Source: CAZMPJ01 sp964568455 (lineage in GTDB: Bacteria; Margulisbacteria; WOR-1; O2-12-FULL-45-9). Taken from it: a stretch of 64,000 nt of DNA. How positions within the stretch are numbered: position 1 is the first letter of the stretch; each line of letters begins with the position of its first letter. Under the pieces are notes generated by a model that did no database searches, was not told where the DNA came from, and saw only the letters and a program-made list of their open reading frames with translations. Positions 7,937 to 15,374 of this stretch are shown here, one piece after another. The stretch spans positions 17,616-81,615 of the forward strand of contig CAZMPJ010000007.1 in the NCBI GenBank assembly GCA_964568455.1, read 5' to 3'. A program made the position numbers and the translations under genes.

Positions 7937-8596
7937 ATGACGTCTATTTTGTTTATCCACGGCTTTGCTACCGGCCCTCTGGTCTGGCAGGACCAAGTCC
8001 GGGAATTTGGTCAAAATTATCAGGTAGTTACTGATGTAGCGCAGATTGACCATTCAAGCGATGTTTTTATTGTGGGTTGGTCCATGGGAGGCTGGAAGGC
8101 GCTGGATTTGTGGCAGGAACATCATCAAAAGGTTAAAGGTTTGATCCTAGTCTCTGCTTTTCCCAAGTATGTTAAAAGCCTGGATTATCCCTGCGGTACT
8201 TCTTTAGCGCTTTTAAAAAAGCTGGAAAAAAGGTTTTTGACTGATTACCGCGCTGGTTTAGTTTATTTTTATGACTTAATCTTTAAAGATGAAAAATACA
8301 AAAAATTAGCCAAGGTTTTGCCGGTGCCGGAAAAACATGATCAATTAAAATGGTTTGAACGGCTAGAGCATGATGATAAAAGAGCTGTTTTGCCAAAAAT
8401 TGATATTCCAGTTCTTTTAATTCAGGGAGAACAAGACCCAATTGTTTCTTCTGCCACTGCAAAATATTTAAAAGACAATATTCCTCAAGCAGAGCTGCAT
8501 CTTTTACCTGGGATAGGGCATGCGCCACAGTTAGAAGACCCTAAGCAGTTTAATCAAATTTTAAAGGATTTCATTATTAACTGTGAAAAACAATAA
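7937..8596 (+). CDS. bioH: Alpha/beta hydrolase, BioH-like pimeloyl-ACP methyl esterase
   Basis: 219 residues of alpha/beta-hydrolase fold: LFIHGFATGPLVW near the N-terminus (oxyanion region), nucleophile elbow GWSMGG near residue 48, acid in GEQDPI and histidine in GIGHAP near the C-terminus, giving a complete Ser-Asp-His triad. It is followed with a 14-base overlap by bioC and is divergent from bioBFDA, so it most likely hydrolyses pimeloyl-ACP methyl ester, the BioH/BioG step. The assignment within the superfamily rests on context; BioG or another non-orthologous esterase is possible. Confidence 0.75.
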   Translation: MTSILFIHGFATGPLVWQDQVREFGQNYQVVTDVAQIDHSSDVFIVGWSMGGWKALDLWQEHHQKVKGLILVSAFPKYVKSLDYPCGTSLALLKKLEKRFLTDYRAGLVYFYDLIFKDEKYKKLAKVLPVPEKHDQLKWFERLEHDDKRAVLPKIDIPVLLIQGEQDPIVSSATAKYLKDNIPQAELHLLPGIGHAPQLEDPKQFNQILKDFIINCEKQ

Positions 8597-9302
8597 AAAG
8601 ACTATTAAGCAGAATTTTTCTGCTAGTGCGCTAACTTATGAGCTTGATCCTGGATTGCACCAGACCATTATAAACCAAGTTTTAAATTTATTAACCGGTG
8701 ATTACCATAATATATTGGATGTTGGTTGTGGCACTGGGGTTTTGTTGGAAGAGCTGACTCGACGCTATCCTAAGGCAGAATGTGTTGGCCTAGACCTTTC
8801 AGAGGGGATGGTTAAACAGGCTCAGAATAAAATTAAGCAAAAGCAGGTTAAATTTATAGTGGGAGACGGAGAAACGCTTCCTTTTCCTGATCAATCCTTT
8901 GATTTGGTAGTTAGTACGTCAGCTTTGCATTGGATGGATTATAAGCAGGTGTTTGCTGAAGTTGCTCGAGTTTTAAAGCCAGGCGGAACATTCTGTTTAG
9001 CTACTTTTGGACCTGAAACTTTAAAAGAAATAAAGGAAATAGGGCTAGAGGTAAACGATTTTCCTTCAAAAAATGAGCTAGAAAATGCTTTAAAAGATTT
9101 TTTTGCTAGTAAACCGTTGGCAAAAAGTATTATTGTTAAGGAATATAAGAATATTTACGCTCTTTTTAAATATCTTCAACAAATTGGGGCTCAAACTCCT
9201 TTGACCTCGGCCAAAAAAGGATTAAGTCCTAAAAAGAATCTTCCTCAAGGTAAAATTAAAGTAAATTTTGAAGTGTATCTGGGGACTTTTAAGCGGATAT
9301 GA
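8583..9302 (+). CDS. bioC: Malonyl-ACP O-methyltransferase
   Basis: 239 residues, class-I SAM-dependent methyltransferase. Motif I is ILDVGCGTGVLLEEL, the acidic loop GLDLSEGMV, then FDLVVSTSALHWMD and RVLKPGGTFCLATFGP, the latter typical of BioC. It masks malonyl-ACP as the methyl ester so that the fatty-acid machinery can build pimeloyl-ACP. It starts with GTG inside the upstream hydrolase gene. Its TGA stop (9300-9302) is reused as part of the extended -10 promoter of the thiamine genes. Confidence 0.94.
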   Translation: MKNNKKTIKQNFSASALTYELDPGLHQTIINQVLNLLTGDYHNILDVGCGTGVLLEELTRRYPKAECVGLDLSEGMVKQAQNKIKQKQVKFIVGDGETLPFPDQSFDLVVSTSALHWMDYKQVFAEVARVLKPGGTFCLATFGPETLKEIKEIGLEVNDFPSKNELENALKDFFASKPLAKSIIVKEYKNIYALFKYLQQIGAQTPLTSAKKGLSPKKNLPQGKIKVNFEVYLGTFKRI

Positions 9303-9308
9303 TATAAT
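9300..9308 (+). promoter_or_regulatory. Extended -10 promoter for thiGHE
   Basis: TGATATAAT matches the extended -10 consensus TGnTATAAT and overlaps the bioC stop codon. No good -35 is visible at 16-18 bases upstream. Transcription would begin near 9315, just before the TPP riboswitch, so the placement is coherent. Confidence 0.6.
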
Positions 9309-9320
9309 CAATTATATTAA

Positions 9321-9405
9321 GGGGTGCCCAAAATAGATTGGGCTGAGATCCTGCCGGAGGCGGGAAACCCGTAGAACCTGATCAGGTTAAAACCTGCGGA
9401 GGGAG
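9321..9405 (+). ncRNA. TPP riboswitch (THI element)
   Basis: The conserved THI-box elements appear in order: GGGGTGCC at 9321, GGGCTGAGA near 9340, then a variable C/G-rich hairpin, GAAACCCGTAGAACCTGATC and GGTTAAAACCTGCGGAGGGA. The 3' end of the element contains the ribosome site for thiG (GGAGGGAG, 9398-9405; ATG at 9412), and no terminator hairpin with a T-run follows. Control is therefore probably at translation: TPP binding hides the ribosome site of thiG. Confidence 0.93.
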
Positions 9406-9411
9406 AAAAAA

Positions 9412-10176
9412 ATGACTTTAAAGATAGCTGATAAAACTTTTAATTCCCGCTTATTTATTGGTACTGGCAAATTTCCTTCTAACCAAATCTTAAAACAAGC
9501 CTTGATTGCCGCGGAAACTGAAATGGTTACTGTTTCTTTGCGCAGAGTTGATTTTGATTCCAAGCAAGAAGATGTTTTAGATGCAGTTGATAGAAAAAAA
9601 TATTTATTGCTTCCTAATACCTCTGGGGCTAGAACTGCGGAAGAGGCGGTTAGATTAGCTAAGCTGGCCAAGGCTGCTGGAGCGGGAAACTGGGTTAAGC
9701 TTGAGGTGACGCCTGATCCTAATTACATGTTGCCCGATCCAATTGAGACTTTAAAAGCAGCAGAAACCTTGGTTAAGCAAGGTTTCGTAGTTCTTCCTTA
9801 TATTAATGCTGATCCTGTTTTAGCCAAACACTTAGAAGAGGTGGGGACGGCAACGGTTATGCCGCTTGGTTCACCTATTGGCTCTCATCAAGGAATTAGA
9901 ACCAAAGAGGCCATTCAAATTATTATTGAACAAGCCAATATTCCGGTGGTGGTGGATGCGGGGATTGGAATACCGTCGCATGCTGCGCAAGCTATGGAAA
10001 TGGGAGCGGATGCTGTTTTAGTTAACACGGCTATTGCCATTGCTGCTGATCCAGTAAAAATGGCCGAGGCTTTTAAGTTAGCTGTTCGTGCTGGCCGCCA
10101 AGCTTATGAGGTAGGTATTAAATTTCCTCAAAAACAAGCTAGTGCTTCAAGCCCTTTAACTGGTTTCTTGCGATGA
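9412..10176 (+). CDS. thiG: Thiazole synthase
   Basis: 254 residues, full-length ThiG TIM barrel. The Schiff-base lysine region is NWVKLEVTPD; other hallmarks are VLPYINADPVLAKHLEE, VMPLGSPIGSHQGI, VVVDAGIGIPSHAAQAMEMG and ADAVLVNTAIA. It condenses deoxyxylulose 5-phosphate, dehydroglycine from ThiH and sulfur from ThiS thiocarboxylate. No free thiS gene occurs in this window; the only ThiS-like domain is fused to CysK at 18688. Directly downstream of the TPP riboswitch; overlaps thiH by 4 bases. Confidence 0.97.
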   Translation: MTLKIADKTFNSRLFIGTGKFPSNQILKQALIAAETEMVTVSLRRVDFDSKQEDVLDAVDRKKYLLLPNTSGARTAEEAVRLAKLAKAAGAGNWVKLEVTPDPNYMLPDPIETLKAAETLVKQGFVVLPYINADPVLAKHLEEVGTATVMPLGSPIGSHQGIRTKEAIQIIIEQANIPVVVDAGIGIPSHAAQAMEMGADAVLVNTAIAIAADPVKMAEAFKLAVRAGRQAYEVGIKFPQKQASASSPLTGFLR

Positions 10177-11186
10177 ACATCAGTTTTGAGCAATATTTAG
10201 AACTTCTTCAGCCAAAGTCTGATCAAGAACTCGAACAAATGGCGCAAAAAGCCAGGCAACTTACCTTAAAACACTTTGGCAAGACTATATTATTGTATGC
10301 GCCAATTTATTTAAATAATGAATGTGATAATCACTGTGCTTATTGCGGATTTAACCAAAAACTATCTGAAAAAAGAGTTAGCCTTTCAATTGAGCAAGTT
10401 TTACAAGAAGCAGATTTGCTTTATAAAAAAGGTTTTCGTCATATATTATTAGTTTCCGGAGAAAAACGATCTAAAATAACCATATCTTATTTAAAACAGA
10501 TCGTTTCTGCTTTGCATGCTAAATTTAGTTCGATTGCTTTGGAAATATTCCCATTAACCGAAGATGAGTATAAAGAATTATATTTAGCTGGGGTAGATGG
10601 CTTAACTATTTATCAAGAAGTCTATGATCAAGATATTTATAAAAAAGTTCACCCTAAAGGTCCTAAATCTGATTACTCGTATAGATTGGAAACTCCAGAG
10701 CGGGCAGCTCGAGCAGGCTTTTATCGTCTTAATATTGGCACTCTTTTAGGTTTGGGAAAATGGCAAGAAGAGGCTGCTCATCTTGGTCAGCATGCTCAAT
10801 ATTTAATGAAAAAGTATTGGCGCTGTCAGATTTCAGTTTCGTTCCCCCGTTTGCAATCTTCTGCAGCTGGGTTTAAGCCATTTTATCCCGTTTCTGATCG
10901 ACAATTAGTGCAAATGATTTGCGCCTTAAGAATTTTCTTGCCGTCATTAGGATTGGTTTTATCAACCAGAGAAGGTAAAGAGCTAAGGGATAATTTAATT
11001 CCTCTAGGGATAACTCAAATGAGTGCAGAATCAAAAACTAGTCCAGGCGGGTATTCAAAGCAAATAAAAGCTGAAGAACAATTTAGTGTGGCAGATAAAA
11101 GAACGGTCCAAGAAGTTGCAGCGGTAATTGCGGATAAGGGGTGCGAGCCAGTTTTTAAAGATTGGGATCGGTCATTTATACGATGA
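10173..11186 (+). CDS. thiH: 2-iminoacetate synthase (tyrosine lyase, radical SAM)
   Basis: 337 residues. The radical-SAM motif is NECDNHCAYCGF, close to residue 45, followed by the SAM-binding regions ILLVSGE and the ThiH-type RLNIGTLLGLG and SVSFPRL stretches. It cleaves tyrosine to dehydroglycine for the thiazole ring. About 35-40 residues shorter than E. coli ThiH. Starts in a 4-base overlap with thiG and ends in an ATGA overlap with thiE. Confidence 0.94.
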   Translation: MNISFEQYLELLQPKSDQELEQMAQKARQLTLKHFGKTILLYAPIYLNNECDNHCAYCGFNQKLSEKRVSLSIEQVLQEADLLYKKGFRHILLVSGEKRSKITISYLKQIVSALHAKFSSIALEIFPLTEDEYKELYLAGVDGLTIYQEVYDQDIYKKVHPKGPKSDYSYRLETPERAARAGFYRLNIGTLLGLGKWQEEAAHLGQHAQYLMKKYWRCQISVSFPRLQSSAAGFKPFYPVSDRQLVQMICALRIFLPSLGLVLSTREGKELRDNLIPLGITQMSAESKTSPGGYSKQIKAEEQFSVADKRTVQEVAAVIADKGCEPVFKDWDRSFIR

Positions 11187-11782
11187 GAAAATTTGCTGAA
11201 ATAGATATTTATCCAGTTATTGATGATCTGGATATTTTAGATAAAGTTATTAAAGGCGGGGCAAAGATTGTTCAACTTCGCAATAAAGAGCTTGCTAAAA
11301 AAGATTTTTACGAACTTGCTTTGAAATTTAGAAAACTAACTTTTAAACATGAACTACTTTTGATTATTAATGACTATCTTGATATTGCTTTAGAAATAAA
11401 AGCGGATGGAGTGCATTTGGGACAAGAAGATCTCCCGGTTGAGACCGCGCGCAAGCTTGCTCCTAAAATGATTATTGGGGTTTCAACTCATAATCTTGAT
11501 GAAGCGTTGGCGGCGGAGCGGGGTGGGGCAACTTACATTAATATAGGACCAATTTTTAAAACGCAAACCAAAGCTATGCAGCCAATTGGAATTGAGGCGA
11601 TCAAAACAATTACCCCCAAGATAAGAATTCCGTTTACGGTTATGGGTGGGATTAATTTAGATAATATTAATCAGGTGCTTAAGGCTGGTGCAACTAAGAT
11701 AGCTGTTGTGAGTGCTATTACCGCCTCTCTTGATCCCCGCTTGACAACCAAAAGGTTAATTGATATAATCTTGACTAAGTAA
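11183..11782 (+). CDS. thiE: Thiamine-phosphate synthase
   Basis: About 199 residues from the ATG at 11183, chosen because it forms an ATGA overlap with the thiH stop and gives the normal N-terminus; an in-frame TTG at 11162 would add seven residues. Conserved parts: VQLRNKE, LLIINDYLDIALEIKADGVHLGQEDL, GVSTHNLDEA, YINIGPIFKTQTK and VMGGINLDNI. It joins the pyrimidine and thiazole halves. The pyrimidine genes thiC and thiD are not in this window. Confidence 0.95.
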   Translation: MRKFAEIDIYPVIDDLDILDKVIKGGAKIVQLRNKELAKKDFYELALKFRKLTFKHELLLIINDYLDIALEIKADGVHLGQEDLPVETARKLAPKMIIGVSTHNLDEALAAERGGATYINIGPIFKTQTKAMQPIGIEAIKTITPKIRIPFTVMGGINLDNINQVLKAGATKIAVVSAITASLDPRLTTKRLIDIILTK

Positions 11783-11840
11783 ATCGACATAGTAAAGAAA
11801 AAGTGATCATTTTCAGCTATTGTTACGATATACTATATAT

Positions 11841-12257
11841 ATGAAACTATCAGTAAGAGTCTTATACGGATTGAAAGCAGTCTTTGAACTGGCCCAAAGG
11901 TATGGGGCGGAAAAGGTCCAAATAGCGGAAATATCAAGAAAACAAAAAATTCCCATCCGTTATTTAGAGCAGTTACTATTGGTTTTAAAAAGAAAGGGAA
12001 TTGTTTATAGCATTAGAGGGAAGGATGGTGGTTATGTTTTGAAGAAGCATCCCGGCGATATTTCGGTTTTGGAAATAATCGAAGCTTTTGAAGGGCCCAT
12101 AGAATTGACCGGTAAAAAGGTAAAAGATGCACCGGCGATCTTGGGGTTTTTAAAAGAAGCGCAGGATGGTTTTAGGAAAAACTTGTCAGAGACTACGATT
12201 GAGGATTTGGTTTTTAAGAAAAAACAAAAAGATCGGGCTTATAATTATAATATATAG
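11841..12257 (+). CDS. Rrf2-family regulator without cysteines (CymR-like)
   Basis: 138 residues from the ATG at 11841 (an upstream in-frame TTG at 11820 is less likely). Winged-helix Rrf2 features: SVRVLYGLKAVFELA, RYLEQLLLVLKRKGIV, RGKDGGYVL and VLEIIEAFEGP. It has no cysteine, so it cannot bind an Fe-S cluster by the usual ligands. CymR of Bacillus is such a protein; it represses sulfur genes when complexed with cysteine synthase. Here the gene heads a sulfate/cysteine block that includes a CysK-domain fusion. No ribosome site is seen; TATACT (11829-11834) ends 6 bases before the ATG. Confidence 0.82.
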   Translation: MKLSVRVLYGLKAVFELAQRYGAEKVQIAEISRKQKIPIRYLEQLLLVLKRKGIVYSIRGKDGGYVLKKHPGDISVLEIIEAFEGPIELTGKKVKDAPAILGFLKEAQDGFRKNLSETTIEDLVFKKKQKDRAYNYNI

Positions 12258-12269
12258 GGGGTCCATGAA

Positions 12270-12992
12270 ATGGGGATACTAGAAAATAAAGATGATTTGA
12301 AGAAACTGGTGGAGGAGTTGAATTTTAAAGAGAAAGTTGAAAGGTCTAAAGCCTTAATAAAAGAGGCCTATGAGAAATACGGAGATGGATTAGTAGTGGC
12401 CAATAGTTTGGGTAAGGATTCTGTCGTAGTTTGGGATTTGGCTAAAAAGGTTAATCCTAAAATCAGAGGATTTGTGGTTACGACCAGATATAAGCCAAAA
12501 GAAACAAAAGAATTCATGAAAGACTTTGTTGTTAAATACCCTGAAACAAAAGTTTATGAAAACACGGCAAAAATACCAGAAAAACTTTATGAAACTGATC
12601 CCAACAAATGCTGTGACATTTTAAAAGTAGAACCAACTCGTTGGGCAGTGAAGGACATGAAGATTGATTGCTGGGTAACTGGTTTGCGCTGTACTGAAGG
12701 ACGCACTCGGACAGATTTTAAAGAAGTAGAAGAAAGAGATAAAGGATTGATCAAGCTTAATCCTATTTTGATCTGGAAAGAAAGAGAGATTTGGCAATAT
12801 TTAGCTTTATATCAAGTTCCAGTCAATCCGCTTTACGGCGAAGGTTATCGTTCACTAGGTTGTGCACCATGTACTCATATTACAACCGATGACAACGAAA
12901 GAGCAGGTCGCTGGATTGGGACCAGTAAATGTGGCGGAGAGTGTGGGATTCATACCCGGCCACTAAAGAATATTCAAGGAGAAGGTATTTGA
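12270..12992 (+). CDS. cysH: APS/PAPS reductase
   Basis: 240 residues. PP-loop NSLGKDSVVVWDLA, then a CC pair (NKCCDILKVEP) and CAPC near the C-terminus (SLGCAPCTH), with ERAGRW following. The CC...CxxC set ligates a [4Fe-4S] cluster in bacterial and plant APS reductases, so adenosine 5'-phosphosulfate is the likely substrate and sulfite the product. The C-terminal thiol that attacks APS would be one of the cysteines in SKCGGECGIH. ATG is preceded by AGGGGGT with good spacing. ATP sulfurylase, needed upstream in the pathway, is not in this window. Confidence 0.93.
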   Translation: MGILENKDDLKKLVEELNFKEKVERSKALIKEAYEKYGDGLVVANSLGKDSVVVWDLAKKVNPKIRGFVVTTRYKPKETKEFMKDFVVKYPETKVYENTAKIPEKLYETDPNKCCDILKVEPTRWAVKDMKIDCWVTGLRCTEGRTRTDFKEVEERDKGLIKLNPILIWKEREIWQYLALYQVPVNPLYGEGYRSLGCAPCTHITTDDNERAGRWIGTSKCGGECGIHTRPLKNIQGEGI

Positions 12993-13942
12993 TTTTTTTA
13001 TTAGGCTTAAGCGTCATAATCTTTGCTATGATGATGGGAGCAAGCAATATTGCTCCCTCATTTGCAACTTTGTATGGCGCTAGGCTTATTGACCATAAAA
13101 AAGCAGTACTCTGGTTTACGGTTTTTGTTCTCTTGGGTGCTGTTGTTGGGGGATATGGCGTGGTCAATACACTGGGGACAACATTAATTCCCAGCCAATT
13201 TATTTCAGTGCAGGTCGTGTTGGCTATTTTGTTGGCTGCCTTAGGTGGGCTTATTTTGGCTAACCTTTTGGGGGTACCAGAGTCAACTAGTTGGGTTACA
13301 GTTTTTGCCATTGCTGGAGTTGGCGCTGGTATTGCGAAATTAGAATTAGCAGGGCTTTTTAAAATTATTCCTTTTTGGATTATCTTGCCTGTATTGGCTT
13401 TTATTATAACTTATTTTATTTATAAATTAATTTATCCGCCGCGTTTTACTAATTTATGGCTTTATCAGGCTTTGTTTAACCGCGAAGACAAGTTAAAGAA
13501 ATTTGCTTTTGTTGTCAGCTGTTATCTAGCTTTTGCAGCTGGGACAAATAATGTTGCTAATGCCGTTGGCCCGTTAGTTGGTGGTGGTTTAATTAAGCCC
13601 TTGTTCGGGTTAATTATTGTGGCCTTATTATTTGGATTAGGGGGATTAATCTTAGGTAAAAGGGTCATGAAAACATTAGGACAAGAAATAGTTCCCTTAG
13701 GCTTAATTTCTGCTTCTTTAGTAGCGCTGATTACAGCTACTTTATTAATCTTTGCTTCAGCCATAGGAGTGCCGCAATCATTAGTACAATTGAGTGCCTT
13801 ATCCATTATGGCTATTGCTGCGGTAAAGCATGAACAGCACATTTTAAAGCAAAAAACTATTAGGAAAATCGTCTTAACTTGGCTGATTTCCCCTACAATA
13901 TCTTTTAGCTTGGGGTGGCTGCTATGCAAGTTGTTAGTTTAA
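12989..13942 (+). CDS. PiT-family permease, probable sulfate importer
   Basis: 317 residues if read from the TTG at 12989, chosen because AAGGAGAAGG precedes it and TTG overlaps the cysH stop as TTGA. Polytopic inner-membrane protein with the two PiT signatures GASNIAPSFATLYGAR near the N-terminus and AAGTNNVANAVGPLVGGG in the middle, each in a repeat half. PiT proteins carry phosphate, but the Bacillus member CysP carries sulfate. Its place between cysH and siroheme genes argues for sulfate. Phosphate cannot be ruled out. Confidence 0.88.
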   Translation: MIFLLGLSVIIFAMMMGASNIAPSFATLYGARLIDHKKAVLWFTVFVLLGAVVGGYGVVNTLGTTLIPSQFISVQVVLAILLAALGGLILANLLGVPESTSWVTVFAIAGVGAGIAKLELAGLFKIIPFWIILPVLAFIITYFIYKLIYPPRFTNLWLYQALFNREDKLKKFAFVVSCYLAFAAGTNNVANAVGPLVGGGLIKPLFGLIIVALLFGLGGLILGKRVMKTLGQEIVPLGLISASLVALITATLLIFASAIGVPQSLVQLSALSIMAIAAVKHEQHILKQKTIRKIVLTWLISPTISFSLGWLLCKLLV

Positions 13943-14775
13943 ACTATAAAAACTCTTCTCTTGAAGAAAGAGAGGCAGCCTGGAAAAACTGGCAAGCAGC
14001 TGATGGCGTAATTTTAAAAACCTGCAATCGGGTTGAATTATACACTAAAGAGAATGACGGAAAATCTGCTATCCTGCATTTGTTTAAGCTTGCCAGCGGT
14101 TTGGAATCTCAAATTTTAGGAGAAAGTGAGATTTTAGGCCAGATAAATAAACTGCGTGAAACCTTAAATGATAGTTATTTGCGTAAAATATTTGACCAGG
14201 CAGTGAAAGTTGGCCGAAAAGTTAGGCGAGAAACGGGAATCTCTCGCGGCAATGTGTCCGTAGCTAGTGTGGCTGTAACTTTGTTGGGTAAGGAAAAGAA
14301 TAAAAAAATTATTGTTATTGGCAGTGGCAAAGTTACTGAAGCAGTATTAAAAAACCTGGCTAAGCGTGGATTTCAAATTGTTTTAGTTGCCAATCGCACT
14401 TTTGCTAAAGCTCAAAAACTAGCTTCTATTATTGAGGCGAAGGCTATCCGTTTTAAAGAGCTAGCTGAAGAATTAATTGAGGCTGATCTGGTTATAAGTT
14501 CAACTGCAGCACCGCATTTTGTGGTTGTACCAAAACAGATCAAACCACGGCGTAAACCTTTAGTCTTAATTGATTTGGCAGTGCCCAGAGATATTGATCC
14601 CGCAATTGCCAAGTTAACATCGGTTAGTTTATATAATATTGATGATATAAAAGAAACGATCAGCTTGAATTTGCTTAAAAGAAGGATTGAAGCAATAAAA
14701 GCTGAAAAAATTATTGAAGATGAGATGGAAAAGTTTTGCGCAAAATTAGAATTGGCAACCGTAGCAGTCGCTTAG
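13924..14775 (+). CDS. hemA: Glutamyl-tRNA reductase lacking dimerisation domain
   Basis: 283 residues from the ATG at 13924. The catalytic cysteine is C34 in LKTCNRVELY; GLESQILGESEILGQI, GRKVRRETGIS and the NADPH-binding KIIVIGSGKVTEAVLKNLA follow, then LIDLAVPRDIDP. The protein stops just after the linker helix (RIEAIKAEKIIEDEMEKF). HemA enzymes usually have 400-450 residues, the last ~100 forming the dimerisation domain, which is absent here. The frame runs cleanly into the next gene, so this is not an obvious frameshift. Makes glutamate-1-semialdehyde for HemL. Confidence 0.92.
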   Translation: MQVVSLNYKNSSLEEREAAWKNWQAADGVILKTCNRVELYTKENDGKSAILHLFKLASGLESQILGESEILGQINKLRETLNDSYLRKIFDQAVKVGRKVRRETGISRGNVSVASVAVTLLGKEKNKKIIVIGSGKVTEAVLKNLAKRGFQIVLVANRTFAKAQKLASIIEAKAIRFKELAEELIEADLVISSTAAPHFVVVPKQIKPRRKPLVLIDLAVPRDIDPAIAKLTSVSLYNIDDIKETISLNLLKRRIEAIKAEKIIEDEMEKFCAKLELATVAVA

Positions 14776-15374
14776 CCTTGGCGCAAGCAGCTGAAATAAC
14801 TAAGCAATTTGGTGAACAAGAAATTGAATTGTTGACCTTTGCAACTAGTGGAGATCTGGATAAAGAGACTCCGATTGACCAGGTTGAAGGCACAGACTTT
14901 TTCACTGACCGGATTGAACAGGCTTTATTGGAAAAGAAAATTGATTTAGCCATTCATTCGGCTAAAGATTTGCCGAAAGAGATACCGTCAGGGCTTGAGA
15001 TAACTGTTTTTACGCCTTCGGCAGACAGCAGTGATGCTTTAGTTTCGCGCAATAATCTTAAGTTGGCGGATCTGCCGGCTGGAAGTAAAGTGGGGACTAG
15101 CAGCAAAAGACGCAAAGAACAGTTGCTTAAGTTTGCGCCACAAGTAAAGGTAGTTGATTTGCGAGGCAGTATTGATGAGCGGTTGGCCAAACTTGATCAA
15201 GGAGAATACGATGCGATCATTATCGCGACAATCGCGCTTAAACGCTTGGGGTTAGAGCATAGGATTTCAGAAAAGTTGTCGTTTGTTACTGCAAGCGGAC
15301 AAGGCTCGCTAGCTCTTGAAGTTAGAAAAGAGGATAAGGATTTAAGACAATGGCTAAAGCAAAAGTTTATTTAA
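14736..15374 (+). CDS. hemC: Hydroxymethylbilane synthase without cofactor domain
   Basis: 212 residues from a TTG start at 14736, which gives the standard N-terminus (RKIRIGNRSSRLALAQA). Catalytic features of domains 1 and 2 are present: LAIHSAKDLPKEIP with the key aspartate, GTSSKRRKEQLL, DLRGSIDERLAKL and ASGQGSLALEVR. The protein ends 14 residues after that point. Normal enzymes have about 300-315 residues, and domain 3 carries the cysteine that holds the dipyrromethane cofactor (GGCxxP). That domain and cysteine are missing. The 3' end overlaps the next gene by 25 bases. Confidence 0.9.
   Translation: MRKIRIGNRSSRLALAQAAEITKQFGEQEIELLTFATSGDLDKETPIDQVEGTDFFTDRIEQALLEKKIDLAIHSAKDLPKEIPSGLEITVFTPSADSSDALVSRNNLKLADLPAGSKVGTSSKRRKEQLLKFAPQVKVVDLRGSIDERLAKLDQGEYDAIIIATIALKRLGLEHRISEKLSFVTASGQGSLALEVRKEDKDLRQWLKQKFI

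Noticed and set aside
11761..11769. TGATATAAT at the end of thiE as promoter of the Rrf2/cys block
   Set aside because: It encodes Asp-Ile-Ile in frame and lies 72 bases before the start. The same string occurs inside metY at 26799, where it cannot be a promoter. Left unassigned.
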